From Desulfotomaculaceae bacterium (GTDB lineage Bacteria; Bacillota; Desulfotomaculia; Desulfotomaculales; Pelotomaculaceae): 21,293 nucleotides of DNA. Position 1 is the first letter of the stretch. Every line of letters starts with the position of its first letter. The position numbers and the translations under genes are program-made. Shown piece by piece: positions 13,205 to 21,293 of the stretch. The stretch covers positions 1 through 21,293 of the forward strand of contig JAQVLS010000001.1 of assembly GCA_028704035.1 (NCBI GenBank), in the 5' to 3' direction. The notes beneath the pieces were generated by a model that was not told where the DNA came from, ran no database searches, and saw only the letters and a program-made list of their open reading frames with translations.

Positions 13205-14242
13205 TTGAAGATAGCCATGCTTTCTCCCATAGCCTGGAGGACACCTCCGCTTGGGTACGGCCCCTGGGAGCAGGTTGTGTCGCTGCTGACAGAGGGACTT
13301 GCCGCTAGGGGAATTGACGTCACTCTTTTTGCCACGGCCGACTCCGTAACGCAGGCGAAGCTCCATGCCATAGCGCCGCGGCCTTATGAGGAGGACAAGA
13401 ATCTTGATCCAAAGGTCTGGGAGTGTCTTCATATATCCGAGCTGTTTGAAAGGGCGGGGGATTTCGACTTAATTCATAATCATTTCGATTTTCTGCCCCT
13501 TACTTATTCAAGCCTGACGGACACCCCGGTGCTGTCTACCATCCACGGGTTTTCATCACCGCAGATCCTTCCTGTATACAAAAAATACAACCGCAAGACT
13601 CACTATGTATCTATAAGCAATGCTGATCGCTCGCCGGAGCTTGACTACATTGAAACTGTCTATCACGGAATCGACCTGAAAAACTTTACTTTTCAGGAGA
13701 CGCCAGAGGACTATCTACTTTTTTTCGGCCGCATTCACCACGATAAAGGCGCCGCAGAGGCTATCCAAATTGCCGGGCAGACCGGGGTAAAGCTGATTCT
13801 GGCGGGTATTATCCAGGATGAGGATTATTACAGATCGGCGGTTGAACCCCTTATTGATGGCATCAGGATCAGGTATGCGGGTGTCGCTGGGCCGGAACTC
13901 AGAAACAAGCTGCTTGGCGGAGCGAAAGCTCTGCTTCACCCGATAAATTTCAATGAGCCATTCGGGCTCTCCGTAGTGGAAGCAGGCGCCTGCGGAACGC
14001 CTGTAGTGGCTTTCAACAGAGGCTCCATGCCAGAAATCATTGAAAACGGCGCCAACGGTTTTCTGGTGCGTGATGTTAGCTCTGCGTCAGGGGCGGTACG
14101 CAGCCTGGACTCGATATCGCGCCGAAAGTGCAGGGATATAGTGGAGGAGAGATTCTCAAGGGAACGCATGGTGGAGGATTATATATGCGTTTATCATAAA
14201 ATCATTGAAAAAAATTTTAAATATGGAGAGCCTTTGCAATGA
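13205..14242 (+). CDS. GT4-family glycosyltransferase
   Basis: A 345-residue GT-B glycosyltransferase starting at TTG 13205, 10 bases after GGAGG. The N-terminal Rossmann domain opens with IAMLSPIAWRTPPLGYGPWE, containing the Gly-rich acceptor-side loop, and continues with LLTEGLAARGIDVTLFATAD, FDLIHNHFDFLPL and STIHGF. The C-terminal domain has LLFFGRIHHDKGAAEAIQIA, VKLILAGI, and the retaining E-x7-E motif in NEPFGLSVVEAGACGTPVVA (first Glu near 251), then GSMPEIIENGANGFLV. There is no membrane segment. The stop codon overlaps the ATG of the GH130 gene (ATGA), which implies translational coupling and a shared substrate. GT4 enzymes use GDP-mannose, UDP-glucose or similar donors; mannosyl transfer is inferred from the mannoside-phosphorylase neighbours and manC, not from the sequence itself. 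Confidence 0.92.
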   Translation: MKIAMLSPIAWRTPPLGYGPWEQVVSLLTEGLAARGIDVTLFATADSVTQAKLHAIAPRPYEEDKNLDPKVWECLHISELFERAGDFDLIHNHFDFLPLTYSSLTDTPVLSTIHGFSSPQILPVYKKYNRKTHYVSISNADRSPELDYIETVYHGIDLKNFTFQETPEDYLLFFGRIHHDKGAAEAIQIAGQTGVKLILAGIIQDEDYYRSAVEPLIDGIRIRYAGVAGPELRNKLLGGAKALLHPINFNEPFGLSVVEAGACGTPVVAFNRGSMPEIIENGANGFLVRDVSSASGAVRSLDSISRRKCRDIVEERFSRERMVEDYICVYHKIIEKNFKYGEPLQ

Positions 14243-15186
14243 GTTCTTTAAAAAGTGAACCGGTTGTCAAACGATACACCGGTAACCCAATCCTGACCAG
14301 GGATGATGTACCTTACCCGGTGGCCACTGTTCACAACGCGGGTGTAGTGAAAGCAAATGGCCGTTATATTATGGTCTTCCGCTCGCACCTATTAAATGGC
14401 CGCTCCATCCTGGGACTGGCTGAAAGCACAGACGGCTATTCCTTTAAAGTACGGCCCGAGCCTTTCATGGTCCCGGCGCGGGACGGGGTATTCAGCGAGT
14501 ACGAGGAGTACGGTGTTGAAGACGCGCGCATCTGCCATATTGACGGCGAGTTTCTGATCACCTACAGCGCCTATTCCAGGCACGGGGTAAGAATCGGTCT
14601 GGCCAGGACCAGGGACTTTGACTCCGTCGAGCGGATTTCTCTAATCACGCAGGTGGACCGGCGCAATATTGTGATCTTCCCTCAGAAATTCGGCGGGCGT
14701 TACGTCCGGCTTGACCGTCCACATTCCGAAATCAGCCCCTGGTCAATGTGGATTTCCTACTCGCCGGACCTTATTCACTGGGGGGACTCAAAGGTCCTGG
14801 TAAAGCCGGCCGGCTACCACTGGGATGAAATGAAAATAGGCCCTGGCGCCACACCCTTCAGGACGGAAAGAGGCTGGCTGAATATCTACCACGGAGTCTT
14901 TCACACGATGGACGGGGCTGTTTACAGGCTAGGCGTGATCCTGCACGACTTGCATGACCCGTCGCAAATCCTGGGTGTGGCTGACGAGTGGATTCTCCAG
15001 CCCGAAGACCCCTGGGAGATTACTGGTTACGTACACAACGTGGTCTTTACCTGTGGCGCAGTTCCGGAGGAGGACGGTACAGTAAAGATTTACTGGGGTG
15101 GCGCGGACAAGGTCATGTGCGTCGGCGCGGCCCGCATCAGTGACCTTGTAGCCATGTGCCTGGAAAAACCGAGAAACCCCTATTAA
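14239..15186 (+). CDS. GH130-family beta-mannoside phosphorylase
   Basis: A 315-residue cytoplasmic five-bladed beta-propeller enzyme; family members phosphorolyse beta-1,2- or beta-1,4-mannosides to mannose-1-phosphate, and the reaction is reversible. Motifs: YTGNPILTRDDVPYP (13-27), HNAGVV, FRSH, GVEDARI with the proposed general-acid Asp95, a KFGGRYVRLDRPHSE phosphate-pocket region (150-164) with Arg residues, MKIGPGATP (198-206), IYHGV (216-220) and VVFTCGAVPEEDG (268-280). The basic residues that bind phosphate favour a phosphorylase over the hydrolytic GH130 members. There is no signal peptide, so it acts on an intracellular mannoside. It overlaps the upstream GT4 gene by 4 bases. The closest characterised clostridial enzymes are the Thermoanaerobacter beta-1,2-mannobiose and oligomannan phosphorylases; linkage here is not decided by sequence reading. 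A weak AACCGG-CTC-CCGGTT hairpin follows at 15236-15250. Confidence 0.93.
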   Translation: MSSLKSEPVVKRYTGNPILTRDDVPYPVATVHNAGVVKANGRYIMVFRSHLLNGRSILGLAESTDGYSFKVRPEPFMVPARDGVFSEYEEYGVEDARICHIDGEFLITYSAYSRHGVRIGLARTRDFDSVERISLITQVDRRNIVIFPQKFGGRYVRLDRPHSEISPWSMWISYSPDLIHWGDSKVLVKPAGYHWDEMKIGPGATPFRTERGWLNIYHGVFHTMDGAVYRLGVILHDLHDPSQILGVADEWILQPEDPWEITGYVHNVVFTCGAVPEEDGTVKIYWGGADKVMCVGAARISDLVAMCLEKPRNPY

Positions 15187-15251
15187 GCTGCAAACCCCTC
15201 CATCCGGCGGCTCGACCACCCTGTCTCCGTCCCGCCAAAACCGGCTCCCGG

Positions 15252-15280
15252 TTGTATGTTCTTCAGTTGTACTATATAAT
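15252..15280 (+). promoter_or_regulatory. Internal sigma-A-type promoter before the GT4 fusion gene
   Basis: TTGTAT (15252-15257), exactly 17 bases, and TATAAT (15275-15280). Predicted start near 15287, leaving a leader of about 100 bases before the next gene. This suggests that the two large fusion proteins form a second transcription unit, separable from the GT4-GH130 pair. Confidence 0.6.
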
Positions 15281-15352
15281 GTAATTAGCACAGGATGGTT
15301 TTATTGGAAATAAAATGTTAATTTGGGAGCGACAGGTGGGATACTCGTCAGT

Positions 15353-15375
15353 AATTTCAGAATTTACTGAATTCC
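15353..15375 (+). repeat. Imperfect inverted repeat just upstream of a ribosome binding site
   Basis: AATTTCAG and CTGAATT face each other around AATTTA (one bulged T), ending 9 bases before the AGGAG of the following gene. In the leader RNA it would form a small stem near the ribosome binding site; it could also be a DNA operator. Confidence 0.3.
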
Positions 15376-15390
15376 CATATGTTAGGAGTG

Positions 15391-17694
15391 ATGTTTTTGC
15401 AAAAAGAAATTAAACCATGTTTTATTAGTTCATATGTGCCTAGAGAGTGTGGAATTGCTACTTTCACGCATAATTTATATACTTCCTATCAGAACCAGTA
15501 TGCATCAGCCGGAAAAGTTGTAGCAGTAGATGGACTTCCCCCTGTTTACTACCCCGGAGAAGTCGATTTTGTTTTTGACAAAAACAAAATGTCAGACTAT
15601 ACGGCAGCCGCCAGGCATATCAATACAAATGATTTACAGGTGGTAAACCTGCAGCATGAATTTGGCCTGTTTGGCGGCCCGGAGGGTCGTCATATTGCCC
15701 GACTGCTGGAAAGGCTAAAAAAACCCGTCGTTGCAACTATCCACACGGTACTGCAACAACCCACCCTGGGTTATTATACCTCCCTCATCGAGGTTGTCCA
15801 ACGCTCCCAACGGGTAGTCGTAATGAGCAACAAAGCGATAGAGATTCTTAGAGAGGTTTACTACGTGCCACCGGAAAAGATTGTGATGATACCGCATGGT
15901 GTACCCGACCTTCCTTTTGTGGAGACGGAGCCTTTTAAAAAGGAACTGGGCCTGGCCGGCCGCTTTGTGCTCCTTTCTTTTGGCTTACTAAGCCCTGGGA
16001 AGGGCTTTGAGCTGGTCCTGGAAGCCCTCCCTGAAGTCGTGCGCAAGCATCCTGATTTGCTATACGTTATACTGGGAAAAACTCACCCGGAAGTGGCCAG
16101 GGTACACGGGGAAAGATACCGGGAGAGCCTCCAAAAATTGACCCATGAGTATAAACTGGAAAATAACGTGCTGTTTATTGACAGATTCGTGACGAACGAA
16201 GAACTGTATAACTACATCAGCGCCTCCGATGTATATGTAACCCCCTATCACTCTCAGGATCAGATAACCAGCGGGACGCTGGCTTATGCTGTTGCGCTGG
16301 GCAAGGTGGTGGTCTCCACTCCCTACCATTATGCCCAGGAAGTGCTGGCAGAGGACCGCGGCTACCTGGTGCCCTTCAACAACCCGAAGGCACTCACCCG
16401 GACTCTGAGCGGGATTTTATCCAATAAGGAAGACATGCCGAAGACGCGCTGCGCTGCTTACGAATATGGGCGCACGATGATCTGGTCGAGGGTAGCCGAA
16501 CTTTACCACGGTTTGTTTAAAGAAGTTTGCAAAGAATTTTCGCTGAATAAACTACAGAAAATAAGCGTAGTTTACAAAAGCAGCCAGGAATATCTGAGAA
16601 GGCGTAATTTGCACACAATGATTGAGCGCCTGACTGATGACACTGGTATTTTTCAGCATACCAAGTACGGCGTCCCCGACCTGAAGCACGGCTATTCCGC
16701 CGATGATGTAGGAAGGGCGCTGGGGATAATCATGAAGTTAGCCCGTTATGACAAGGAGCCAGGTTATTTTCAACTGGCCAAGAAATACCTGGCATTCATT
16801 CTTTATGTGCAAAAAGAAAACGGGCGGTTCCATAATTTTGTAGGCTATGACCGCCGGATTCTGGACGAAGACGGTGGCGACGACACTTTTGGCAGGGTAC
16901 TGATTGGGCTGGGCAGCGCAGTCCTCCTGAGCCCGGATCCATCTGTGACCAGTCTGGCGAAAGAAATATTCGACCGTGCCATAGCCGGCCGACAGCCGGA
17001 CCTGCCGTTATCCACCTGTCCAAAGGCCCTGGCTTACAGTATTTGTGGATTAGCCGATTACCTGAAGAAATATCCGGATGTGCCGGAGGTAGAGGAATTA
17101 CTCAGGGTGGGGGCCGACTACCTGGTCAAGCTCTACAAAGACAATAAAAGACCTGGTTGGGAATGGTTTGAGCCTTCAGTTACCTATGCCAACGCAAAGT
17201 TGCCATATGCCCTGATGATGGCGTACAGTATCTTTAAGGAAGAAATTTATTTATCTACGGCTTTGGTCACACTAAACTTCCTCACCGGCGTTCAGTACAA
17301 CGGTACTTACTTTGATATAGTAGGAAACAAGTGCTGGTTGGTTTACGGGGGGGAGAAAGCTTCTTTTGATCAGCAGCCCATTGAGATTGGCTGCCTCGTG
17401 GAAGCCTACTGCGAAGCCCTGCGACAGACACACGACGAAAATTACCGCAAACTGGCGAACAGGGCTTTTAACTGGTTTTTCGGAAATAACAGCCGGGAAG
17501 AGCCGGTGTATAACTTAAAGGATGACTACCCGCTGGACGGTCTTACCGAGACTGGCGTCAACGAGAACAGCGGCGCAGAATCGGTGTTGGCGTTTGCCCT
17601 GGCGATAACATCTTTGAAAGATATCAGCAAACGCAAAACCCTGGGGCGAAGGACAGGCCCGGCGAAAGCCAAAAAAAATCCGTCAATTGATTAG
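15391..17694 (+). CDS. GT4 glycosyltransferase fused to an alpha/alpha-barrel domain
   Basis: About 767 residues in two parts. The first 400 or so form a GT-B GT4 enzyme: YVPRECGIATFTHNL (Gly-rich loop near the N-terminus), VVNLQHEFGLFGGPEGRHIA, VVATIHTVLQQP, MIPHGVPDL, LLSFGLLSPGKGFELVLEAL, VILGKTHPEV, and DQITSGTLAYAVALGKVVVS, where the usual E-x7-E is altered. Residues from about 430 to 750 look like a helical (alpha/alpha)6 barrel: repeated helix pairs with GYSADDVGRALGIIMKLARY, RFHNFVGYDRRILDEDGGDD, STCPKALAYSICGLADYL and GWEWFEPSVTYANAKLPYAL, resembling six-hairpin glycosidases with conserved acidic and aromatic residues. Starts: ATG 15379, ATG 15391 or TTG 15397; AGGAG at 15384-15388 suits 15397 best. 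It lies 35 bases before the giant GT-GH130 gene. Predicted to transfer or trim sugar in the same mannoside pathway. Confidence 0.88.
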   Translation: MFLQKEIKPCFISSYVPRECGIATFTHNLYTSYQNQYASAGKVVAVDGLPPVYYPGEVDFVFDKNKMSDYTAAARHINTNDLQVVNLQHEFGLFGGPEGRHIARLLERLKKPVVATIHTVLQQPTLGYYTSLIEVVQRSQRVVVMSNKAIEILREVYYVPPEKIVMIPHGVPDLPFVETEPFKKELGLAGRFVLLSFGLLSPGKGFELVLEALPEVVRKHPDLLYVILGKTHPEVARVHGERYRESLQKLTHEYKLENNVLFIDRFVTNEELYNYISASDVYVTPYHSQDQITSGTLAYAVALGKVVVSTPYHYAQEVLAEDRGYLVPFNNPKALTRTLSGILSNKEDMPKTRCAAYEYGRTMIWSRVAELYHGLFKEVCKEFSLNKLQKISVVYKSSQEYLRRRNLHTMIERLTDDTGIFQHTKYGVPDLKHGYSADDVGRALGIIMKLARYDKEPGYFQLAKKYLAFILYVQKENGRFHNFVGYDRRILDEDGGDDTFGRVLIGLGSAVLLSPDPSVTSLAKEIFDRAIAGRQPDLPLSTCPKALAYSICGLADYLKKYPDVPEVEELLRVGADYLVKLYKDNKRPGWEWFEPSVTYANAKLPYALMMAYSIFKEEIYLSTALVTLNFLTGVQYNGTYFDIVGNKCWLVYGGEKASFDQQPIEIGCLVEAYCEALRQTHDENYRKLANRAFNWFFGNNSREEPVYNLKDDYPLDGLTETGVNENSGAESVLAFALAITSLKDISKRKTLGRRTGPAKAKKNPSID

Positions 17695-17729
17695 AACGAC
17701 ATAATATACTTACAAAGAGGTTTTATTAA

Positions 17730-20700
17730 ATGACAGATAAAGAGTTTAATGATTTAGAGTCGCTATTTCAGGAAAGCATCAAAAATGCCGTTGAGCAGGC
17801 CAAGGATTTCAAAGAGGTTGATGTGGTAATCGGTATCCCCTTTTATAACGAGAAGGGCATCCTGCCGGAAGTCCTGAAGGTGTTGGACCAGGGAGTGACC
17901 GGGCTTGAGCATGCGTACAACCCTCTAATTGTCTGTGTGGGGGATTCCGTTGGCGCCAAAATGCTGGAATCCATCAGGCATATGGATTTAAAAGCGCCTC
18001 ACATCGACTTTCTGATGAAGCCCGGGTGCAATGGCAGGGGGAACAGCATCAGGGCAATTTTAGAAATTGCCGATACTTTGGAAGCGGATGCGGTTATATT
18101 TGCGGCCGACCTGGCGCCGGAGGAAGACAGCGGGTTGCAGCCCGACTGGATCAAGCGCCTGATCGAGCCAATCAGGGAAGAATATGACTTCGTGGTGACA
18201 TCTTTCCAGAAGCATTATTTTGAAGACCTTTTAGGAAGTCTGTTTACGGCTCCGCTACTGGAGGTTTTTTACGGGAATAACATCAAGGGGTCTTTGAGCG
18301 GAGTTTATGCCATATCCCACGATACTGTGGAAGATCTTTGCGCCAATATAAAATTCTGGGGCGACATCACGCAGCAGTTCGGCATTGACCTCTGGCTGGT
18401 AAGCCGGGCAATGCGTTGGAATAAAAAAATCTGCGAGGTAGAACTCGGCGCCAAGCTGGAAGAAATCCCGCTTGAAAAATTAAACTACATTTTTAAAGAA
18501 AACGCCAGGTCGTTGTTTGAGTGTATAAAGAGGGATGAAAACTTCTGGAGCGCCAACAGGTTCATCAGCAAAACGCCCGATATATACCGCAGCAAGGACT
18601 ATGACGTGCCCTTCAAACCGACCTATTCTACCCGTGACCTGACCCAGTTCAGGTATAGCTATATCCAGTACAAGAACCTTTACGACAATACTTACTACGA
18701 CGACCTTTACGAGGGCATCGAGGACATCGAATCGATACCGGACAAAGACTACAGGGTAGAAGGGAAAATATGGGCTGAGATCGTCTATCACCTGTTGCTA
18801 AAGTACTGGTTTGTCAGTAACATGTGCAGCGACGATATCCTCAACGCGCTCACATTTGCCTTCAGCGGAAGGGTGGCCAGCTTAATTGACTTCATTCAGT
18901 CTGTGGAGGAGCCACTGGGGGGCATTCAAAATGTCGATGTTTATTTTATTATCTCAAGTGAGGTGGCATCGTTAAAGGAAGAACAAAGAAAAGATTTTTT
19001 AAGGCTGAGAAAGAAGTTCGTGCGGATGTGGGGTCAGAAAGATCTGGAAGCCAAACCGCCTCTCATCCCGGCCCACTACGTGGAATTTATACCGGGCGCT
19101 CCCATTGTACTGACTAAAAAAATAGAGGGTCTGGGAAGCAAGATTGTATCGTCGGAAGAAACGTTCAACAGGCTCCAGTCCCGCTACCGGGAAGCTTTCA
19201 GCCGTTTTATACACGAAGGGCTGGGGGTGCCGGAAACTGCTTGTCCCGAAACGATAATCCAGAGCATGAGAGAATTCATGAGTGAACTGGAAAAAACCAT
19301 GGAATGGCTGCTGCCGGGGAATTTGCACACTGAGGAAGGAACCGGGCGGGTAGTAGACAAAATTTTCCTGCCTTTTCACTCGCCAGTGACTTTTTCTATA
19401 AAAGACGAAGTCTTCCGGGAGATGCTGATCCAGTTTCCACCGCTTAATGTCATGATCCCGTTGGAATGCAAGACTCCCAGGGAACTCATTAAAAAAATGG
19501 ACGTCAGGACAGCCGTCAGCCTGGCCAACCTGGTTGAGACCAGAAAGTACGGGGACAGGTCAGCACTTTTGTGGATGCTGGACAATTTGAGACCGGATAG
19601 TATGGGTGAGGTGGAGATTAAGCCGATTATACTGGGCAAGGAGGTCCTGGACGGCACTGTGCAGCTGGGCAATATCTCAGACCTTAACAAGCTCACTTCC
19701 AGGATTGTGGTCAGGCCCTTAAACAAGCGTATGGGGGGTGACTACCCGAAGCTGCGCTTCTGCCTCTTTTTACTCAGGCACATCATGATTGCCCAAAACT
19801 ACGACATCCTCTGGAGAACATACGCCAGGGAGAGGAAAAATCTGGGCAGTAAAATCCGCAACTCCCTGATCGGGCGTTACGAGACTATTGCCTTCTCCGC
19901 ACACAATATATATGAAAACCTGCACCACCGGGAGCTGGTCCTGCATTTTCGGGCGCTGTCAAATAGGCTGGCGGACGCCGGCCATAACAAAGAGGCCCGT
20001 TTGATAGAATTAATGTGCGACGGCTATGGCTTAAGCCAGGTCCTCGAAGACGGCACTTTCCTGCCATGTTCGGCCTGGAGCTGGGCCAGCTACAGCTATA
20101 AAGGCGGAAAGAGTATCCCCACCCCGCTTTCCAGTCACGTCGAGGAGAAGTGGTTCAACCACGATTTCCTTGAGGAAATATATGCAGAGCTGGGCTACGA
20201 CCCCGGCGAGATCATGAGAATGGTAATCCAGCTAATCGGTGAGGGCAGGGCCAGCGAAAACCTTTTGGACGTTCTCCTGGGCATAAGGCCAAAAGATGTG
20301 AATGTAGTTGTGCAGGAATCTCAGAATTACCCGCCGGCGATGCCCCTGGTCAGGTACGCTGGCAATCCGGTGCTGAGTCCAATCAAAGAGCACCCGTGGG
20401 AAAGCAAGTATGTCTTAAACACGGCGGCCTTCCGGGTGAAAGACAGGGTCTACCTTCTCTACCGGGCGTACGGAGATGATGATGTGTCACGGATCGGGCT
20501 GGCCGTAACGGACGGCTACAATGTGCTGGAGAGGTTGCCGGAGCCTGTGTTCGTGCCACAGGACAGGACGGAAAAAAAGGGTGTCGAAGACCCGCGGGTG
20601 ACCATAATCGACAATAGGATATATATGCTTTACACCGCCTACGACGGTAACATTGCGCAGATCTCGGCCGCCGCTATCATGCTGGAAGACCTGTTAAACA

Positions 20701-21293
20701 AAAGGTTTGACAAGTGGGAAAGAAAGGGCCTTGCCTTTCAGGACATCTGGGACAAGGACGCAATACTGTTTCCGGATAAAATTAACGGCAAATATATAAT
20801 CTACCACCGGATAGAGCCCAGCATATGGGTGACGCACCTGGATAAGATCGAGTTTCCGGCTCCCAAAGAAAAGCACTCCATTATCCTGGGGCCGCGTTCG
20901 GGACGGATGTGGGACTCCTTAAAGATAGGCGCAGGTTCCCAGCCCATCAAGACCAAATACGGCTGGCTGCTTATCTACCACGGTGTAGACCGTAACAGGG
21001 TGTACCGACTGGGCGTTATCCTGGCCGACCTCGCCAATCCGGAGCGCCTGCTCTACCGTTCGCCAAACCCGGTCCTGTCTCCGGAAACTGAGCATGAGAT
21101 CGGCAGGGAAGGGGAGAGTTGGGTGCCAAATGTCGTTTTCACCTGCGGTGCGGTACCGGCTAATGATAAGGAAGTGCTGGATGCCGGGGACGAAATCCTG
21201 GTTTATTACGGCGCTGCAGATACCAGCATATGCCTCGCCACCGGCCTGGTTGGCGACTTGATCCCGGAAGCAACCAGGCAGGAGGTTGAGAAA
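17730..21293 (+). CDS. Giant GT-A glycosyltransferase-GH130 fusion protein, 3' end beyond window
   Basis: ATG 17730, with AGAGG upstream, opens a frame that runs without a stop to the window end: 1188 residues and incomplete. Residues about 30-260 resemble GT-A enzymes of the mannosylglycerate/glucosylglycerate synthase kind (GT78/GT81/GT2): VVIGIPFYNEKGILPEVLKV, KPGCNGRGNSIRAILE near 98, an AADLAPEED stretch where a DxD would be (about 126), PDWIKRLIEPI, GSLSGVYAIS and GIDLWLVSRA near 218. A middle part of some 550 residues, partly helical, matches nothing I can name. From about 870 the C-terminal GH130 domain shows RYAGNPVLSP, LYRAYG, GVEDPRV with the general-acid Asp near 953, DKINGKYIIYHR, KIGAGSQPI, YHGVDR and VVFTCGAVP. 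No signal peptide. So one chain holds a likely sugar transferase and a likely mannoside phosphorylase, cytoplasmic by prediction. Confidence 0.9.
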   Translation, partial: MTDKEFNDLESLFQESIKNAVEQAKDFKEVDVVIGIPFYNEKGILPEVLKVLDQGVTGLEHAYNPLIVCVGDSVGAKMLESIRHMDLKAPHIDFLMKPGCNGRGNSIRAILEIADTLEADAVIFAADLAPEEDSGLQPDWIKRLIEPIREEYDFVVTSFQKHYFEDLLGSLFTAPLLEVFYGNNIKGSLSGVYAISHDTVEDLCANIKFWGDITQQFGIDLWLVSRAMRWNKKICEVELGAKLEEIPLEKLNYIFKENARSLFECIKRDENFWSANRFISKTPDIYRSKDYDVPFKPTYSTRDLTQFRYSYIQYKNLYDNTYYDDLYEGIEDIESIPDKDYRVEGKIWAEIVYHLLLKYWFVSNMCSDDILNALTFAFSGRVASLIDFIQSVEEPLGGIQNVDVYFIISSEVASLKEEQRKDFLRLRKKFVRMWGQKDLEAKPPLIPAHYVEFIPGAPIVLTKKIEGLGSKIVSSEETFNRLQSRYREAFSRFIHEGLGVPETACPETIIQSMREFMSELEKTMEWLLPGNLHTEEGTGRVVDKIFLPFHSPVTFSIKDEVFREMLIQFPPLNVMIPLECKTPRELIKKMDVRTAVSLANLVETRKYGDRSALLWMLDNLRPDSMGEVEIKPIILGKEVLDGTVQLGNISDLNKLTSRIVVRPLNKRMGGDYPKLRFCLFLLRHIMIAQNYDILWRTYARERKNLGSKIRNSLIGRYETIAFSAHNIYENLHHRELVLHFRALSNRLADAGHNKEARLIELMCDGYGLSQVLEDGTFLPCSAWSWASYSYKGGKSIPTPLSSHVEEKWFNHDFLEEIYAELGYDPGEIMRMVIQLIGEGRASENLLDVLLGIRPKDVNVVVQESQNYPPAMPLVRYAGNPVLSPIKEHPWESKYVLNTAAFRVKDRVYLLYRAYGDDDVSRIGLAVTDGYNVLERLPEPVFVPQDRTEKKGVEDPRVTIIDNRIYMLYTAYDGNIAQISAAAIMLEDLLNKRFDKWERKGLAFQDIWDKDAILFPDKINGKYIIYHRIEPSIWVTHLDKIEFPAPKEKHSIILGPRSGRMWDSLKIGAGSQPIKTKYGWLLIYHGVDRNRVYRLGVILADLANPERLLYRSPNPVLSPETEHEIGREGESWVPNVVFTCGAVPANDKEVLDAGDEILVYYGAADTSICLATGLVGDLIPEATRQEVEK

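Overview
This is a bacterial chromosomal window of mid-range G+C with many Gram-positive features: strong AGGAGG-type ribosome binding sites, frequent TTG/GTG starts, a lipoprotein of the DUF1343/NamZ type, and mannan-phosphorylase genes like those of thermophilic clostridia. Together with a likely selenoprotein and short GGGGAC-type palindromes, this suggests an anaerobic Firmicute, perhaps of the Desulfotomaculum/Pelotomaculum (Peptococcaceae) group. That placement is inference. I see no tRNA, rRNA, CRISPR array or intact insertion sequence.

Left part (1-2515). A minus-strand group reads, from upstream to downstream: a Spx/ArsC-family redox protein whose catalytic cysteine codon is an in-frame TGA (very probably selenocysteine), a YfjL-like anchored protein, a small membrane protein, and a rifampin ADP-ribosyltransferase (Arr) cut by the window edge. 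Then comes about 670 bases with no convincing intact gene. It holds a terminator and what looks like a decayed S1-domain fragment.

Middle part (2516-11475). This is a series of mostly single-gene units: an ankyrin-repeat protein, a 31-residue membrane micro-protein, a stand-alone HisF-like cyclase, a NamZ-type lipoprotein, a TcdA-type E1-like enzyme, a small membrane protein, an 898-residue Ca2+-type P-ATPase, and a mannose-1-phosphate guanylyltransferase (ManC).

Right part (11476-21293). After two small minus-strand ORFs and an AT-rich regulatory stretch come a coiled-coil stress-type protein, a 4-TM holin-like protein, and then a carbohydrate cluster: GT4 glycosyltransferase, GH130 mannoside phosphorylase, a GT4 fused to an alpha/alpha-barrel domain, and a giant protein (at least 1188 residues, cut by the window end) with an N-terminal GT-A glycosyltransferase and a C-terminal GH130 domain. 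With ManC nearby to supply GDP-mannose, the simplest reading is a system that both builds and phosphorolyses a beta-mannoside polymer or oligomer, possibly a bacterial analogue of the mannogen reserve of Leishmania. This cluster and the Sec-containing ArsC/Spx protein are the two most notable things in the window.
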